NCBI GenBank assembly: GCA_025465535.1
Contig: JAODMY010000018.1
Span: 1 to 64,000 of the forward strand
From: Glaciihabitans sp.
GTDB lineage: Bacteria; Actinomycetota; Actinomycetes; Actinomycetales; Microbacteriaceae
DNA: 64,000 bases
Reading direction: 5' to 3'
Every line of letters starts with the position of its first letter. Positions within the stretch are counted from its first letter, which is position 1. This document shows, one piece after another, positions 1 to 10,269 of the stretch. A program made the position numbers and the translations under genes. The notes under the pieces were generated by a model. That model was not told the DNA's origin, searched no databases, and saw nothing but the letters and a program-made list of their open reading frames with translations.

Positions 1-2
1 AC

Positions 3-1955
3 ATCTGCACGGCGCAGGTTCTCCTCGCCGTCATGGCGTCGATGTACGCGGTCTACCACGGGCCGGACGGGCTCGCGCGGATCGCCCGCCGGGTTCACGC
101 CCACACAGACCTGCTCGCCAGGCACCTGACGGCCGCGGGATTCGAACTCGGTTCTGACGTCTTTTTCGACACCCTCGTCGTCCGGGTGCCCGAGACTGGT
201 CGGGGGGCACAGGGAGTTCGGGGGGCACAGGGGCGCGACGAGATCGTGCTCCGCGCGCGAGCTGCCGGCATGAATCTCCTGAGCATTTCCGACGATCAGA
301 TCGGCATCTCCCTCGACGAAACGAAGGAGATAGCCGACGTTCGCGACGTTTTGACGTCGTTCGGCATCGAATCGCTGCAGGACTCCTTCGTTTTGGGCGG
401 GACGGGCGTTTTGGGTCGGGCGGGGGAACCTGATTACGGCGACCTGCGACGCACGAGCGAGTACCTCACGCACCCGGTCTTCAACACGCATCGCAGTGAA
501 ACCTCGATGATGCGATACCTGAAATACCTCGCGGACAAGGACTACGCGCTCGACCGCGGCATGATCCCGCTCGGTTCGTGCACCATGAAGCTCAACGCGG
601 CGACCGAGATGGAGGCCGTGACCTGGCCCGAGTTTGCGAACATCCATCCCTTCGCCCCTGAGGCGGATGTCGAGGGCTACCTCGAGGTCATCGAGCAGCT
701 GCAGGGCTGGCTCGCCGAGGTCACCGGATATGACGAGGTTTCCCTGCAGCCGAACGCCGGCAGCCAGGGCGAACTCGCGGGCCTGCTCGCGATCCGTGGA
801 TATCACCACTCCCGCGGCGATCTGGGTCGCACCACCTGCCTGATTCCGGCCAGCGCACACGGTACCAATGCCGCCAGCGCCGTACTTGCGGGCATGAGGG
901 TCGTCGTGGTCGCGACGAACGAGCTTGGCAACGTCGACCTCGATGACCTGCGCGCGAAGATCGCCGAGCATGCCGACGACCTTGCCGCGCTCATGATCAC
1001 GTACCCGTCGACGCACGGCGTCTACGAGCACGAGATCCGGGACATTACGGATGCCGTGCACGCGGCAGGCGGACAGGTCTATGTCGACGGCGCCAACCTC
1101 AACGCGCTGCTCGGTTATGCGCGCTTCGGCGACTTCGGGGGAGACGTCTCGCACCTGAATCTTCACAAGACGTTCTGCATCCCGCACGGCGGTGGCGGAC
1201 CCGGAGTCGGACCGGTCGCCGCGAAGGCGCATCTCGCGCCCTTCCTGCCGGGGCACCCGCTGGCCCAGCGCGACACGATCGGCAACCGCGGTTCGAGCGA
1301 TCAGCCGTGGCACCGCAACATCGTGAGTGCCGCGCCGTACGGAAGCCCGAGCATCCTCCCGATCAGCTGGGCGTACGTTCGGATGATGGGCGCCGACGGC
1401 CTCAAGGCCGCGACCGGTGCCGCGGTACTGGCCGCCAATTACGTTGCGGCGAAGCTCCGCGATCACTACCCGGTTCTCTACGCGGGCGACAACGGACTCG
1501 TCGCGCACGAGTGCATCCTCGACCTGCGCCCCCTGACGGCCGCGACCGGCGTGACGGTGGATGATGTGGCCAAGCGACTGATCGACTACGGCTTCCACTC
1601 GCCGACGATGTCGTTCCCGGTCGCCGGCACCCTCATGGTTGAGCCGACCGAATCCGAGGACCTCGTCGAGATCGACCGCTTCATCGCGGCAATGATCGCG
1701 ATCAGGGCCGAGGCGGATGCCGTCGCCGCCGGTCGCTGGCCAGCTGACGACAACCCGCTGGTTCACGCACCGCACACAGCCCAGGCAGTCATTGTGGGGG
1801 AGTGGGAGCATGCGTACTCGCGTGAGGATGCGGTCTACCCGGTCAAGGCGCTCATCCGATCCAAGTACTGGCCGCCCGTTCGTCGGATCGACCAGGCCTA
1901 CGGCGACCGCAATCTCGTCTGCTCCTGCCCACCGATCGAGGCCTTCGCCGAGTAG
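3..1955 (+). CDS. gcvP: Glycine dehydrogenase (decarboxylating), P-protein, C-terminal part; truncated by the window start
   Basis: Open frame runs from base 3 ([21 protein letters not shown]) with canonical GcvP motifs: [40 protein letters not shown]-terminus. Confidence 0.97.
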   Translation: MCTAQVLLAVMASMYAVYHGPDGLARIARRVHAHTDLLARHLTAAGFELGSDVFFDTLVVRVPETGRGAQGVRGAQGRDEIVLRARAAGMNLLSISDDQIGISLDETKEIADVRDVLTSFGIESLQDSFVLGGTGVLGRAGEPDYGDLRRTSEYLTHPVFNTHRSETSMMRYLKYLADKDYALDRGMIPLGSCTMKLNAATEMEAVTWPEFANIHPFAPEADVEGYLEVIEQLQGWLAEVTGYDEVSLQPNAGSQGELAGLLAIRGYHHSRGDLGRTTCLIPASAHGTNAASAVLAGMRVVVVATNELGNVDLDDLRAKIAEHADDLAALMITYPSTHGVYEHEIRDITDAVHAAGGQVYVDGANLNALLGYARFGDFGGDVSHLNLHKTFCIPHGGGGPGVGPVAAKAHLAPFLPGHPLAQRDTIGNRGSSDQPWHRNIVSAAPYGSPSILPISWAYVRMMGADGLKAATGAAVLAANYVAAKLRDHYPVLYAGDNGLVAHECILDLRPLTAATGVTVDDVAKRLIDYGFHSPTMSFPVAGTLMVEPTESEDLVEIDRFIAAMIAIRAEADAVAAGRWPADDNPLVHAPHTAQAVIVGEWEHAYSREDAVYPVKALIRSKYWPPVRRIDQAYGDRNLVCSCPPIEAFAE

Positions 1956-1995
1956 TCGAACGGCCGCGTATCTGGCGGCGTGATACCGTCCCCGA

Positions 1996-2562
1996 ATGCG
2001 TGAGCGAACCCAGACCGTCATGACTTCGGTGCCCCGAGCGGGCTCGTCGCTGGCTGCGTTCTGGGTGCTTACGGGGTTTGGTGCACTGCTACTGGGTGAC
2101 GCTGTCGTGCGGGGCGACTGGGGAATCTTCGGCCTCTCGCTCGCGCCCGCCTGCTTGGTTGCCTGGCTCGGATGGACACTCTTGTATCGGCCCGAGATCA
2201 GGTTTGATGTGACGCACGTCGTGGTAGTGAATCCGGGTCGGATTCACTGCATTCCGTGGGAGCGGGTCTCGGAGGTGGGGCAGCGGCTTCAGATCACTTT
2301 CGAAACGGATGACGGTAAGCGAACCACGTGCTGGGGGTCGCCGTTTCCCGAGAAGCCGGGTCTGCGCCGAAGAACCCCAAGCGAGAAGCGCTTCCGAGAG
2401 CCGGGAAGCGCCCTCATCGGTGCGCTCGATGCTTCCCGAAGGAACAGCAGTTCTGCTGGCTCGTCGGGTGCGCCGGTCGAGCGTCGTTGGGACGTGATTC
2501 CGCTCGGGGTCGGAGCCGCGCTTGCCGTTGTGTGCATTGTGGAATTCCTCATCACGCGCTGA
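1996..2562 (+). CDS. Membrane-anchored PH-domain-like hypothetical protein (paralogue of 9390..10016)
   Basis: Two N-terminal TM segments, then a short beta-rich domain ending DDGKRTTCWGSPFPEKPGLRRR; aligns by eye with the 9390..10016 product; TM segment at C-terminus; TACCGT hexamer 6 nt upstream of ATG. Confidence 0.7.
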   Translation: MRERTQTVMTSVPRAGSSLAAFWVLTGFGALLLGDAVVRGDWGIFGLSLAPACLVAWLGWTLLYRPEIRFDVTHVVVVNPGRIHCIPWERVSEVGQRLQITFETDDGKRTTCWGSPFPEKPGLRRRTPSEKRFREPGSALIGALDASRRNSSSAGSSGAPVERRWDVIPLGVGAALAVVCIVEFLITR

Positions 2563-2754
2563 ATCTCTCAGACGCAATAATTCCCCGTCGTCTTGCCGGA
2601 ACTCGCACAATATTGCGCGAAGCGGCGGACTTTGGCTGTGTTTTGTTAACTCTGTGAAACGGATCTGTCTACTTTGCGTTGCGATGCGAAGTCGAATGCT
2701 AGTTTTGGGCCGACTCGCGAATGGCGCGTAATCCTCAAGAAGGCCAGAGGTCCA

Positions 2755-3738
2755 ATGGCGTTGTACCTCATCCGCCGTGTGATCAATTACTTGATCCTCA
2801 CTGCGGTCGCGACATCATTGGCATATCTGCTCGCCAGCGTCGGCCTCAACCCCGCCCAGCCCGAACAACAGCGGCATCCCCGTCCCCCGCAGATCGTGAT
2901 CGATCATCTCCTCGATCGATGGGGTGCAAACCCGCATGTGCCCCTGATCGAGCGCGTCTGGGTGTGGTTTTCGAACATCCTCTTCCACGGTGACTTCGGG
3001 ATCTCGGTCCAGAACCAGCCGGTCGTCACCCTGCTGACGACTCGTGCCGGGGTGAGCCTCCAACTCCTCCTGATCGGATCGATAATCGGCGCGATTCTCG
3101 GCGTCGTGCTCGGCGTCTGGGGTGCGGTGCGGCAGTACAAACCCAGCGACCAGATCGTCACGTACGCCTCTTTCGTGATCTACGCGACTCCAGTCATCGT
3201 CATGGCAATCCTGCTGATGGTTCTCGCAACAGGCTTCAACCAGGCGGTGGGGACGCAGATCATCACCTTCAGCGGGCAATATTCGGCGGACGCGCCCGCG
3301 GCTTTTTGGCCGCAGCTCGGTGATCGACTCGTCCATCTCCTGCTCCCGACAACCGTCCTGATCCTTACGTCGGCCGCGTCGTACAGCCGGTATCAGCGGA
3401 ACGCGATGCTCGACGTGCTGGGTGCGGACTACATTCGCACCGCCCGAGCGAAGGGCCGTACCCGCAATTCCGCGCTGATTCGCCATGGGGTTCGGGTGGC
3501 CCTCATTCCGATGTCGACGTTCTTCGCATACAGTTTCGGAACGCTGGTGACGGGATCTACCCTGCTGGAGATCATCTTCAGCTGGCACGGAATGGGCGAG
3601 CAGGCGATCCAATCGATCCAGCAGAACGACATCAACGGCGTGGCTGGCGCGACCTTCTTCGTGGCCATTCTGATCCTGTGTTCATCGACACTGTCGGAAG
3701 TGCTCTACGCCGCGCTCGACCCGAGGGTGAGGCGCTGA
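2755..3738 (+). CDS. ABC transporter permease, oligopeptide/dipeptide type (OppB/DppB-like)
   Basis: Polytopic protein with the BPD permease motif (GADYIRTARAKGRTRNSALIRHGVRVALIP) and DPRVRR C-terminus; internal ATG at 2755 preferred over upstream 2674. Confidence 0.93.
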   Translation: MALYLIRRVINYLILTAVATSLAYLLASVGLNPAQPEQQRHPRPPQIVIDHLLDRWGANPHVPLIERVWVWFSNILFHGDFGISVQNQPVVTLLTTRAGVSLQLLLIGSIIGAILGVVLGVWGAVRQYKPSDQIVTYASFVIYATPVIVMAILLMVLATGFNQAVGTQIITFSGQYSADAPAAFWPQLGDRLVHLLLPTTVLILTSAASYSRYQRNAMLDVLGADYIRTARAKGRTRNSALIRHGVRVALIPMSTFFAYSFGTLVTGSTLLEIIFSWHGMGEQAIQSIQQNDINGVAGATFFVAILILCSSTLSEVLYAALDPRVRR

Positions 3739-3739
3739 C

Positions 3740-4681
3740 ATGACATTCGAAGCGGTGGAGATTCTCGAGGAAGAAAACCGCGAAACCGCGCCCGCGGAAG
3801 AACCGGAGGCGGCGCGTGTGCACCGCAAGGGACTGTCGCGAGGCGGGCTTGTCTGGCGGCGGCTTCGTGCGAAGCCGCGTTTTTGGATCGGTGGCATCGC
3901 CATCGTCCTGCTGGTCCTCTGGGCGGTACTCGGGCCCCTTTTCACGCCATGGACAATCAGTTTCGAGGATGTCAATTACTTCAACTATCCGCCGACCTCG
4001 TTGCACTGGTTCGGCACAGACCTTCTCGGGCACGACATCTACGCCGACACAATGGCGGGCTTGCAGAAGTCGCTGATCATCGGTTTTGTCGCCGGCCCGC
4101 TCTCGACGATCCTTTCGGCCATCGTCGGCTCGATCGCGGGCTACATCGGCGGGAAGCTCGACAGCGCTCTGTCCTGGTTCATCAACCTCATGCTGGTGCT
4201 GCCGTCGTTCTTCATCCTGGTCCTGCTTTTCCCGTTCACCCACGGCAGCTGGGTCATCATGATGCTCTTCCTCGCGATCACCGACTGGATGATCATGGCG
4301 CAGGTCATCCGGTCGCAGACAAGATCACTCAAAGAGCGAGAGTTCGTCAAAGCGGCCCGTTACATGGGCTTCAACGCGTGGACTGTCGTAACGCGTCACA
4401 TCATCCCCAACGTTGCCTCGCTTCTCATCATCGACGCGGCCCTCGGTGTTGGCGGCATGATCCTTGCGGAGACGACGCTGAGCTTCCTCGGCTTCGGCGT
4501 TCAGGCACCGGATGTCTCGATCGGAACCCTGCTGTCGAACGCTGAAGCTGCTGCGGTGACGCGCCCATGGCTGTTCTTCTATCCGGCGGTCATCCTCGTC
4601 GTCCTTCTTTTCGCAATCAACCTCGTCGGAGACGCCCTGCGCGACGCCGTCGACCCGACCTCGGGGGTGAATCGTTCCTAG
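3740..4681 (+). CDS. ABC transporter permease (OppC/DppC-like)
   Basis: Motif KEREFVKAARYMGFNAWTVVTRHIIPN; starts 1 nt after the preceding stop. Confidence 0.93.
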   Translation: MTFEAVEILEEENRETAPAEEPEAARVHRKGLSRGGLVWRRLRAKPRFWIGGIAIVLLVLWAVLGPLFTPWTISFEDVNYFNYPPTSLHWFGTDLLGHDIYADTMAGLQKSLIIGFVAGPLSTILSAIVGSIAGYIGGKLDSALSWFINLMLVLPSFFILVLLFPFTHGSWVIMMLFLAITDWMIMAQVIRSQTRSLKEREFVKAARYMGFNAWTVVTRHIIPNVASLLIIDAALGVGGMILAETTLSFLGFGVQAPDVSIGTLLSNAEAAAVTRPWLFFYPAVILVVLLFAINLVGDALRDAVDPTSGVNRS

Positions 4682-4700
4682 TTCAGGCAGCATTGCGTCA

Positions 4701-6821
4701 GTGCGTGAGAATGCCGGCGTCGCGTCGGTTTCGCGCGTCAGGGGCCGTCCGCTCCTCGAGGTAAGAGACCTCTCCGTGACCTTTCCGCAGCGAAAGGGCG
4801 GGGATGTCCGCGCGGTGCGGAACATCAGCTACACGATCGCCGAGGGCGAACTTCTCGGAATAGTGGGGGAGTCCGGGTCCGGCAAGTCGGTTTCTTCGCT
4901 CGCTGTGATGGGCCTGTTGCCCACCAACGCGAAGATCGAGGGCGAGATCCTTTTCGACGGCAAGTCGCTCCTGACGATGAACGACCGCCAGCTCTCCGAC
5001 ATCCGCGGAAAAGACATTGCGATCGTCTTCCAGGACCCGCTTTCCGCGCTCACCCCGGTTTATACGATCGGCGACCAGATCAGCGAAGCGCTGCGCCTTC
5101 ACGACACCGCGCTCACCAGGCGCGCCGCCGAGGTTCGAGCAGTCGAGCTGCTCAAGGTCGTCGGAATCCCCGACTCGGAGCGAAGGGTCAAGGCGTTCCC
5201 GCACGAATTCTCTGGCGGAATGCGGCAGCGGGCAATGATCGCCATGGCCATCGCCAATAACCCTCGCCTGATCATCGCGGACGAACCCACGACCGCGCTC
5301 GACGTGACGATCCAGGCCCAGATTCTCGAGGTGCTCGAAGAGGCCAAGCAGATCACCGGTGCAGCTGTCTCGCTTATTACCCACGACCTCGGCGTGGTAG
5401 CAGGCCACGCGGACCGGGTCATGGTCATGTACGCGGGCAAGATGGTCGAAATGGGTACGGCAGAAGAGGTGTTCTACGAGCCGACCATGCCATACACGGT
5501 GGGGCTTCTGCGGTCTGTTCCCAACGTCCGGACCGCCAGCACCGAACGGCTCGTGCCGCTCGAGGGCCGACCGCCGTCGCTCTCGGACCTGCCAGTGGGC
5601 TGCCCCTTTGCGGTTCGCTGCCCGGCCGCCATCGCCGAATGCCTTGAGGTGGAGCCCGAGCTGCTTGCCCATGGCCAGGCACAGGATCATCTGTCCGCCT
5701 GCCATCGCGCGGGCGCCATCGCGAACGGCGAGCTCGCGCGAACCGACATCTTTCCGCGCCCCGAGGCGCACATCGATTCGGCAGTCAGCCACGGAAAGGG
5801 GGAGACAATCCTCGAGGTCACCGACCTCAAAAAGTCATTCCCGTTATTCACGGGCGCGGTGGTGCGACGCAAGGCCGGCGCCGTGCACGCCGTCGATGGG
5901 GTGTCATTTTCGATCGCCCAAGGTCGGACCCTCGCCCTTGTCGGTGAATCGGGCTGTGGCAAGACCACGACCATCCTCGAACTTATGGAACTGACGAAGC
6001 CCGAAGGTGGGCGGATCGTGCTGGAGGGCACGGATGTCGCGACGCTGAACAAGAACAGCCGAAACGCGTTGCGTGCCGACATCCAGATCGTGTTCCAGGA
6101 CCCCGCGGCCGCGGTTGACCCGCGCTTGCCGGTCGGCGACGTGATCGCCGAACCGCTTCTCGCGCAAGGGGTGTCAAAGCACGATCGCGATGACAGGGTC
6201 ACCGAACTGCTGGAACTCGTGGGTCTCGATCCCGCGATGGCGGATCGCTATCCGCACGAGTTCTCCGGGGGACAGCGGCAGCGCATCGGCATTGCGAGGG
6301 GACTCGCGACGAATCCGAAATTACTCGTGCTCGACGAACCGGTATCGGCGCTCGACGTCTCTATCCAGGCCGGCGTCATCAATCTTCTCCAGGATCTTCG
6401 CGAGAAGCTCGGGCTTTCGATGATCTTCGTGGCGCACGATCTCGCTGTGGTGCGCCAGATCGCCAACGATGTCGCAGTGATGTATCTCGGTCGAATCGTC
6501 GAGTACGGTCCCATTTCCGATGTGTTCGACAACCCTCGTCATCCCTATACGCAGGCTCTGATGTCGGCTGCACCGATTCCGGACCCGCGCGAAGAGCGGT
6601 CGCGGCACCGCGTTCTTCTCGACGGGGACCTGCCGAGCCCGAGCGAACAGATTGACGGATGTCGTTTCCGTACGCGCTGCCCGCTCTACAAAATGCTCGA
6701 TCCGGTTCGGGATGCTGCCGCTCGCGCGAAGTGCGAACAGGACGACCCGAACCTTCGGCCGCACGATTTCGTCGAGGTCGCCTGCCACCACGTCGATCGC
6801 AACAAGCTTCTCGTCGACTGA
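4701..6821 (+). CDS. ABC transporter ATP-binding protein with two fused NBDs (OppD-OppF fusion)
   Basis: Two Walker A ([17 protein letters not shown]), two signature (SGGMRQR, SGGQRQR) and two Walker B motifs; two oligopeptide-ABC C-terminal Cys motifs (CPFAVRCP, CRFRTRCP). Confidence 0.96.
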   Translation: MRENAGVASVSRVRGRPLLEVRDLSVTFPQRKGGDVRAVRNISYTIAEGELLGIVGESGSGKSVSSLAVMGLLPTNAKIEGEILFDGKSLLTMNDRQLSDIRGKDIAIVFQDPLSALTPVYTIGDQISEALRLHDTALTRRAAEVRAVELLKVVGIPDSERRVKAFPHEFSGGMRQRAMIAMAIANNPRLIIADEPTTALDVTIQAQILEVLEEAKQITGAAVSLITHDLGVVAGHADRVMVMYAGKMVEMGTAEEVFYEPTMPYTVGLLRSVPNVRTASTERLVPLEGRPPSLSDLPVGCPFAVRCPAAIAECLEVEPELLAHGQAQDHLSACHRAGAIANGELARTDIFPRPEAHIDSAVSHGKGETILEVTDLKKSFPLFTGAVVRRKAGAVHAVDGVSFSIAQGRTLALVGESGCGKTTTILELMELTKPEGGRIVLEGTDVATLNKNSRNALRADIQIVFQDPAAAVDPRLPVGDVIAEPLLAQGVSKHDRDDRVTELLELVGLDPAMADRYPHEFSGGQRQRIGIARGLATNPKLLVLDEPVSALDVSIQAGVINLLQDLREKLGLSMIFVAHDLAVVRQIANDVAVMYLGRIVEYGPISDVFDNPRHPYTQALMSAAPIPDPREERSRHRVLLDGDLPSPSEQIDGCRFRTRCPLYKMLDPVRDAAARAKCEQDDPNLRPHDFVEVACHHVDRNKLLVD

Positions 6822-6878
6822 TCCACCCAGACTCCGTTCAGATGCGGACGGTCCCACCAAGAAGAGATGAGGAAGCCC

Positions 6879-8567
6879 ATGAATCGCAAAACCACAGCCA
6901 TTGCGACTGTTGCGGTGCTCGCTGCCGGCGCATTGGTACTCGCGGGTTGCGCCCCGCTGGCCAAGCCCAAGGCCGAAACCGCACCGCAACTTCCGACCGT
7001 CGGTTGGAAGGCGACGCCCGTCGCGGCCATCCAGGACGGAGGCACCCTCAACCTGGCGGTTCTGCAGTCGGGCACTGACGGCGGAAACTGGAACCCCAAC
7101 ACGGCAGAGGGTAACGAGACGGACGTCATCGCGATCCTCGCTCCGATGACGGGTGCGCCGCTCAAGCCGACCTCGACCGGAGGTGTCGCGACGGACCTCA
7201 ACTACGCGACGTCGGTAAAACTCACATCGAAGTCTCCCGAGACCGCGGACGTAAAGCTCAACCCCAAGGCGGTCTGGGAGGACGGAACTCCGATCACCGC
7301 CTCGGACTACGAGGCGACCTTCGCAGCGCTCTCGGGAAAGAACAGCGCCTTCGACGATGTGAGCACACAGGGCTTTGACCAGGTGTCGTCGTTCACCGTC
7401 GTGAGCCCGACCGAGTTCACCTTCTCGTTCAGCAAGCCCTACGCGGATTGGCAGAACTTGCTAGTCGGGGCGCCTGTCCAGAAGCAGATCGCGACTTCAC
7501 CGGACCTCTGGAACAAGGGATTCGTAAAGAAGCCGCTCCCGTCGGTTGGGCCCTATCTCATGTCGAAGATCGACAACAGCGCCGACACATTCACCGAAAC
7601 CCCGAACCCGAAGTGGTGGGGCGCGAAGCCCAAACTGGCCAAGATCACGTTCACGGTGATCGACCAGACCGCGCAGGGACAGGCCTTCGTCAATAACGAG
7701 ATCAACGCTGTCGACGTTACTGACGTCGACACCTACGAAGCCGCGAAGAAGAAATCGGACATCCTCATCGAGAGTTCTGGCGGTCTCAGCTGGTCGCAGG
7801 TCACGTTCAACGCCACGACGGCCCCGCTCAACGACGTCAAGGTTCGCAAGGCGCTTGCGTATGCAATCAATAGGGACCTGATCTCGAAGGCGGCGAACGG
7901 TCCGCTCGGGGTCGCAACGACGCTGCAGGACAACTGGATCTTCATGCCCGGCCAGGCGGGATACACCGATGCCGCGGCCACGGCGTATCCCTTCAGCCCG
8001 ACCAAGGCCAAGGCCATGCTGAAGTCCGCGGGCTACAAGCTTTCAAAGGGTGCTTGGACAAAGGGGGGCACCCAGCTCAAGCTGTCGATCATTTACCCCC
8101 AGGGCACTGCGTCAAATGAGCTGCGTGCCCAGCAGATCCAGTCGTCGTTGAAGGCTATCGACATCCCGGTGGCGATCCAGCAGGTGCCGAGCGCCAACTA
8201 CTTCAACGACATCATCGCCGGCAAGTTCGAGATGACGACCTTCGGCTGGCAGGGCACGCTGTTCCCGATCTCGACCTCGAGGCCGCTGTTCTCTCCAGCG
8301 CAGAAGCCGGGCGACGAGGCTGGCCAGAACTACGCGTTCATCACCAACCCGAAGCTGAAGGCGCTGTTCGACAAGTCGGATCAGGATCTCAACCCGACAA
8401 CCCGTCTCGCCACCGCGAAGCAGATCAACAAGGTAATCGCCAGCTACATGCCGATGTTGCCGTTCGCGCCGTACCCGAATATCTACATCATCGACAAGAA
8501 GCTCGCGAACTACGGTCCCGCGACGTTCCTTTTCACGGACTGGACGACGGTCGGCTTCAAAAAATAA
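6879..8567 (+). CDS. ABC transporter substrate-binding lipoprotein, family 5 (OppA/DppA-like)
   Basis: Lipobox LAGC; family 5 features (AVWEDGTPITASDYEATF, VRKALAYAINRDLI); GATGAGG upstream of ATG 6879. Confidence 0.93.
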   Translation: MNRKTTAIATVAVLAAGALVLAGCAPLAKPKAETAPQLPTVGWKATPVAAIQDGGTLNLAVLQSGTDGGNWNPNTAEGNETDVIAILAPMTGAPLKPTSTGGVATDLNYATSVKLTSKSPETADVKLNPKAVWEDGTPITASDYEATFAALSGKNSAFDDVSTQGFDQVSSFTVVSPTEFTFSFSKPYADWQNLLVGAPVQKQIATSPDLWNKGFVKKPLPSVGPYLMSKIDNSADTFTETPNPKWWGAKPKLAKITFTVIDQTAQGQAFVNNEINAVDVTDVDTYEAAKKKSDILIESSGGLSWSQVTFNATTAPLNDVKVRKALAYAINRDLISKAANGPLGVATTLQDNWIFMPGQAGYTDAAATAYPFSPTKAKAMLKSAGYKLSKGAWTKGGTQLKLSIIYPQGTASNELRAQQIQSSLKAIDIPVAIQQVPSANYFNDIIAGKFEMTTFGWQGTLFPISTSRPLFSPAQKPGDEAGQNYAFITNPKLKALFDKSDQDLNPTTRLATAKQINKVIASYMPMLPFAPYPNIYIIDKKLANYGPATFLFTDWTTVGFKK

Positions 8568-8592
8568 CACCGCGCCACAGGGAATAGCGTCC

Positions 8593-8622
8593 GGCCCGTG
8601 CGACCGAATGGTCGTGCGGGCC
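8593..8622. terminator. Hairpin after the first ABC cluster (convergent with the 8642 gene)
   Basis: GGCCCGTGCGACC-GAAT-GGTCGTGCGGGCC, 13-nt arms with a 2-nt imperfection. Confidence 0.55.
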
Positions 8623-8641
8623 GTGCACCCTTTGCGCGTCC

Positions 8642-9418
8642 CTAGAAGAGGTGCGGGAAGGTGGATACCGCCCACGGGTACCCGACAAACACAGCGCCAT
8701 CGATGATGAAATGGGCGATCACCAGCGGAAGAACGCGGCCGTAGCGGGTGTAAAGCCAGCCGAAGATGATGCCCATGATGAAGTTGCCGACGAAAGATCC
8801 GAAGCCCTGGTAGAGGTGGTAAGTGCCCCTCAGCACGGCGGCAGCAATGATGATCCACCACTTCGACCAACCGAGCTGCTTCAGGCGCTCGAAGAGATAT
8901 CCGACGACGATTATTTCTTCCTGCAGCGCAGCCCGAAGGGCAGACAACAGCAGCACGGGAACGGTCCACCAGTAGGAATCGAGACCGTCGGCTGACACGT
9001 TTGCGGTGATGCCGATGGCCCGCCCGCCGAGGTAAACGCCGATGCCGCCCACGCCGATGACGATCGCAAGGGCCACCCCGAGTCCCGCATCCGACCACGG
9101 GCGCCGAAAGTCGAGTCCGAGACGCGAGAGGTGCGGACGAGTGGCACTCCACAGCAGAAATGCCACGAGCACGACGGGCACGAGATCGAAAGTAATCTGG
9201 AGCAGCTGGTAGATCAGGTCGAAGGTCGGCCGCGAACTCAGCGAGGTGTTGAGCGCCGCCGACTGATGACTCAGCGGGGTTTTTCTGGTCGTCAGGTCGA
9301 CGATTTCGACGATCGAATAGACCGCAGACGCCCCAAGAGAGACCCCGAGAACGATCAGGATCTCGGCACGAATTCGCCCCTTCGACAACTCAGTGGGCAA
9401 GCGCGGTGACCAATCCAT
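8642..9418 (-). CDS. CPBP-family intramembrane protease-like protein
   Basis: Polytopic; CPBP motifs LQEEIIVVGYLFERL, LRGTYHLYQG, HFIIDGAVF. ORF extends to 9439; start near 9418 uncertain. Confidence 0.8.
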   Translation of the reverse strand: MDWSPRLPTELSKGRIRAEILIVLGVSLGASAVYSIVEIVDLTTRKTPLSHQSAALNTSLSSRPTFDLIYQLLQITFDLVPVVLVAFLLWSATRPHLSRLGLDFRRPWSDAGLGVALAIVIGVGGIGVYLGGRAIGITANVSADGLDSYWWTVPVLLLSALRAALQEEIIVVGYLFERLKQLGWSKWWIIIAAAVLRGTYHLYQGFGSFVGNFIMGIIFGWLYTRYGRVLPLVIAHFIIDGAVFVGYPWAVSTFPHLF

Positions 9419-10016
9419 CGGCGATGCAGAGAGCCACAATCACAGAGCTGATAAGGATGACGGGTCGTTCGATTGTCGTCACGACCGACGGCTGCGCGGA
9501 TGACATGTCGATTGGCAGCTCGTTCATGGCGTCCCTCAGAATCTCGACCGTGGCCGCACCGGTGGTGCGGCGCGATCGGCGGCCGCGGAGTCGGCTTGAG
9601 GCGTAACCTGCCGATGTCGTCAGGTCGTTGGGGATGCGGCGATCGAGACCCGTGGACGGTGCGCCCCAGCAGGATATCTTCTTGTCATCCCGCAGGAAGA
9701 CGATGAGTTGGTATCGACCGCCGAATCTGTCGATCGCGGGCCACGCGATGTCGTGCCGGCGAAAAAGGTTGATGACGCGCAGGTGTTCGGGTGCGAGTAC
9801 GACACACGGTCGCACCAAAAGCACATAGAGCACCCAAATGGCGAGAAGCTGCCAGGGGAGCGCGGTGAGCAGATAACCGAAATCAAGACGCACAAGGGCA
9901 TCGATGCTGAAAAAGAGGACGATCGCGGTGAGCGTGCCATCCAACCAGTAACCGCTCGTCGGCCGGAGCACTTTTCGCACCGGCTTAGCGGAATCGTTGT
10001 TTTCGGCGGTCACCAT
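9390..10016 (-). CDS. Membrane-anchored PH-domain-like hypothetical protein (paralogue of 1996..2562)
   Basis: RPCVVLAPEHLRVINLFRRHDIAW...DDKKISCWGAPSTGLDRR parallels the 1996..2562 product; N- and C-terminal TM segments. Confidence 0.7.
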   Translation of the reverse strand: MVTAENNDSAKPVRKVLRPTSGYWLDGTLTAIVLFFSIDALVRLDFGYLLTALPWQLLAIWVLYVLLVRPCVVLAPEHLRVINLFRRHDIAWPAIDRFGGRYQLIVFLRDDKKISCWGAPSTGLDRRIPNDLTTSAGYASSRLRGRRSRRTTGAATVEILRDAMNELPIDMSSAQPSVVTTIERPVILISSVIVALCIADGLVTALAH

Positions 10017-10269
10017 CCCGACAGGATAAGCGACCTAGCCTCACAGTTTGCCGATGGCCATGCGCGACCACAGGTGGGATCGACTACCGTGTCTACAGTA
10101 GAGACGATGGCTTCCGATTCGCTGCGGCAAGAACGGGACGCTGGGCAGGTTAAGTTCGTGCCAGCGACACAAGTGCAATATTCTTGCGAAATTGGTCATT
10201 CACGCGCGGATAATCTCCACAGCAAACAACAATCCGTCAAGTCTGTTACTGGCGTGTAACTTTTTCATT

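Noticed and set aside
8642-9418. CPBP protease with EEIIVVG (no Arg in EExxxR) as a dead enzyme
   Set aside because: From memory this EE[IV][IV]VVGYL form is common in an actinobacterial CPBP subfamily, so it is not a specific anomaly.
10090-10105. TCTACAGTAGA 11-bp palindrome as an operator
   Set aside because: Short, isolated and not near a clear promoter; chance occurrence is likely.
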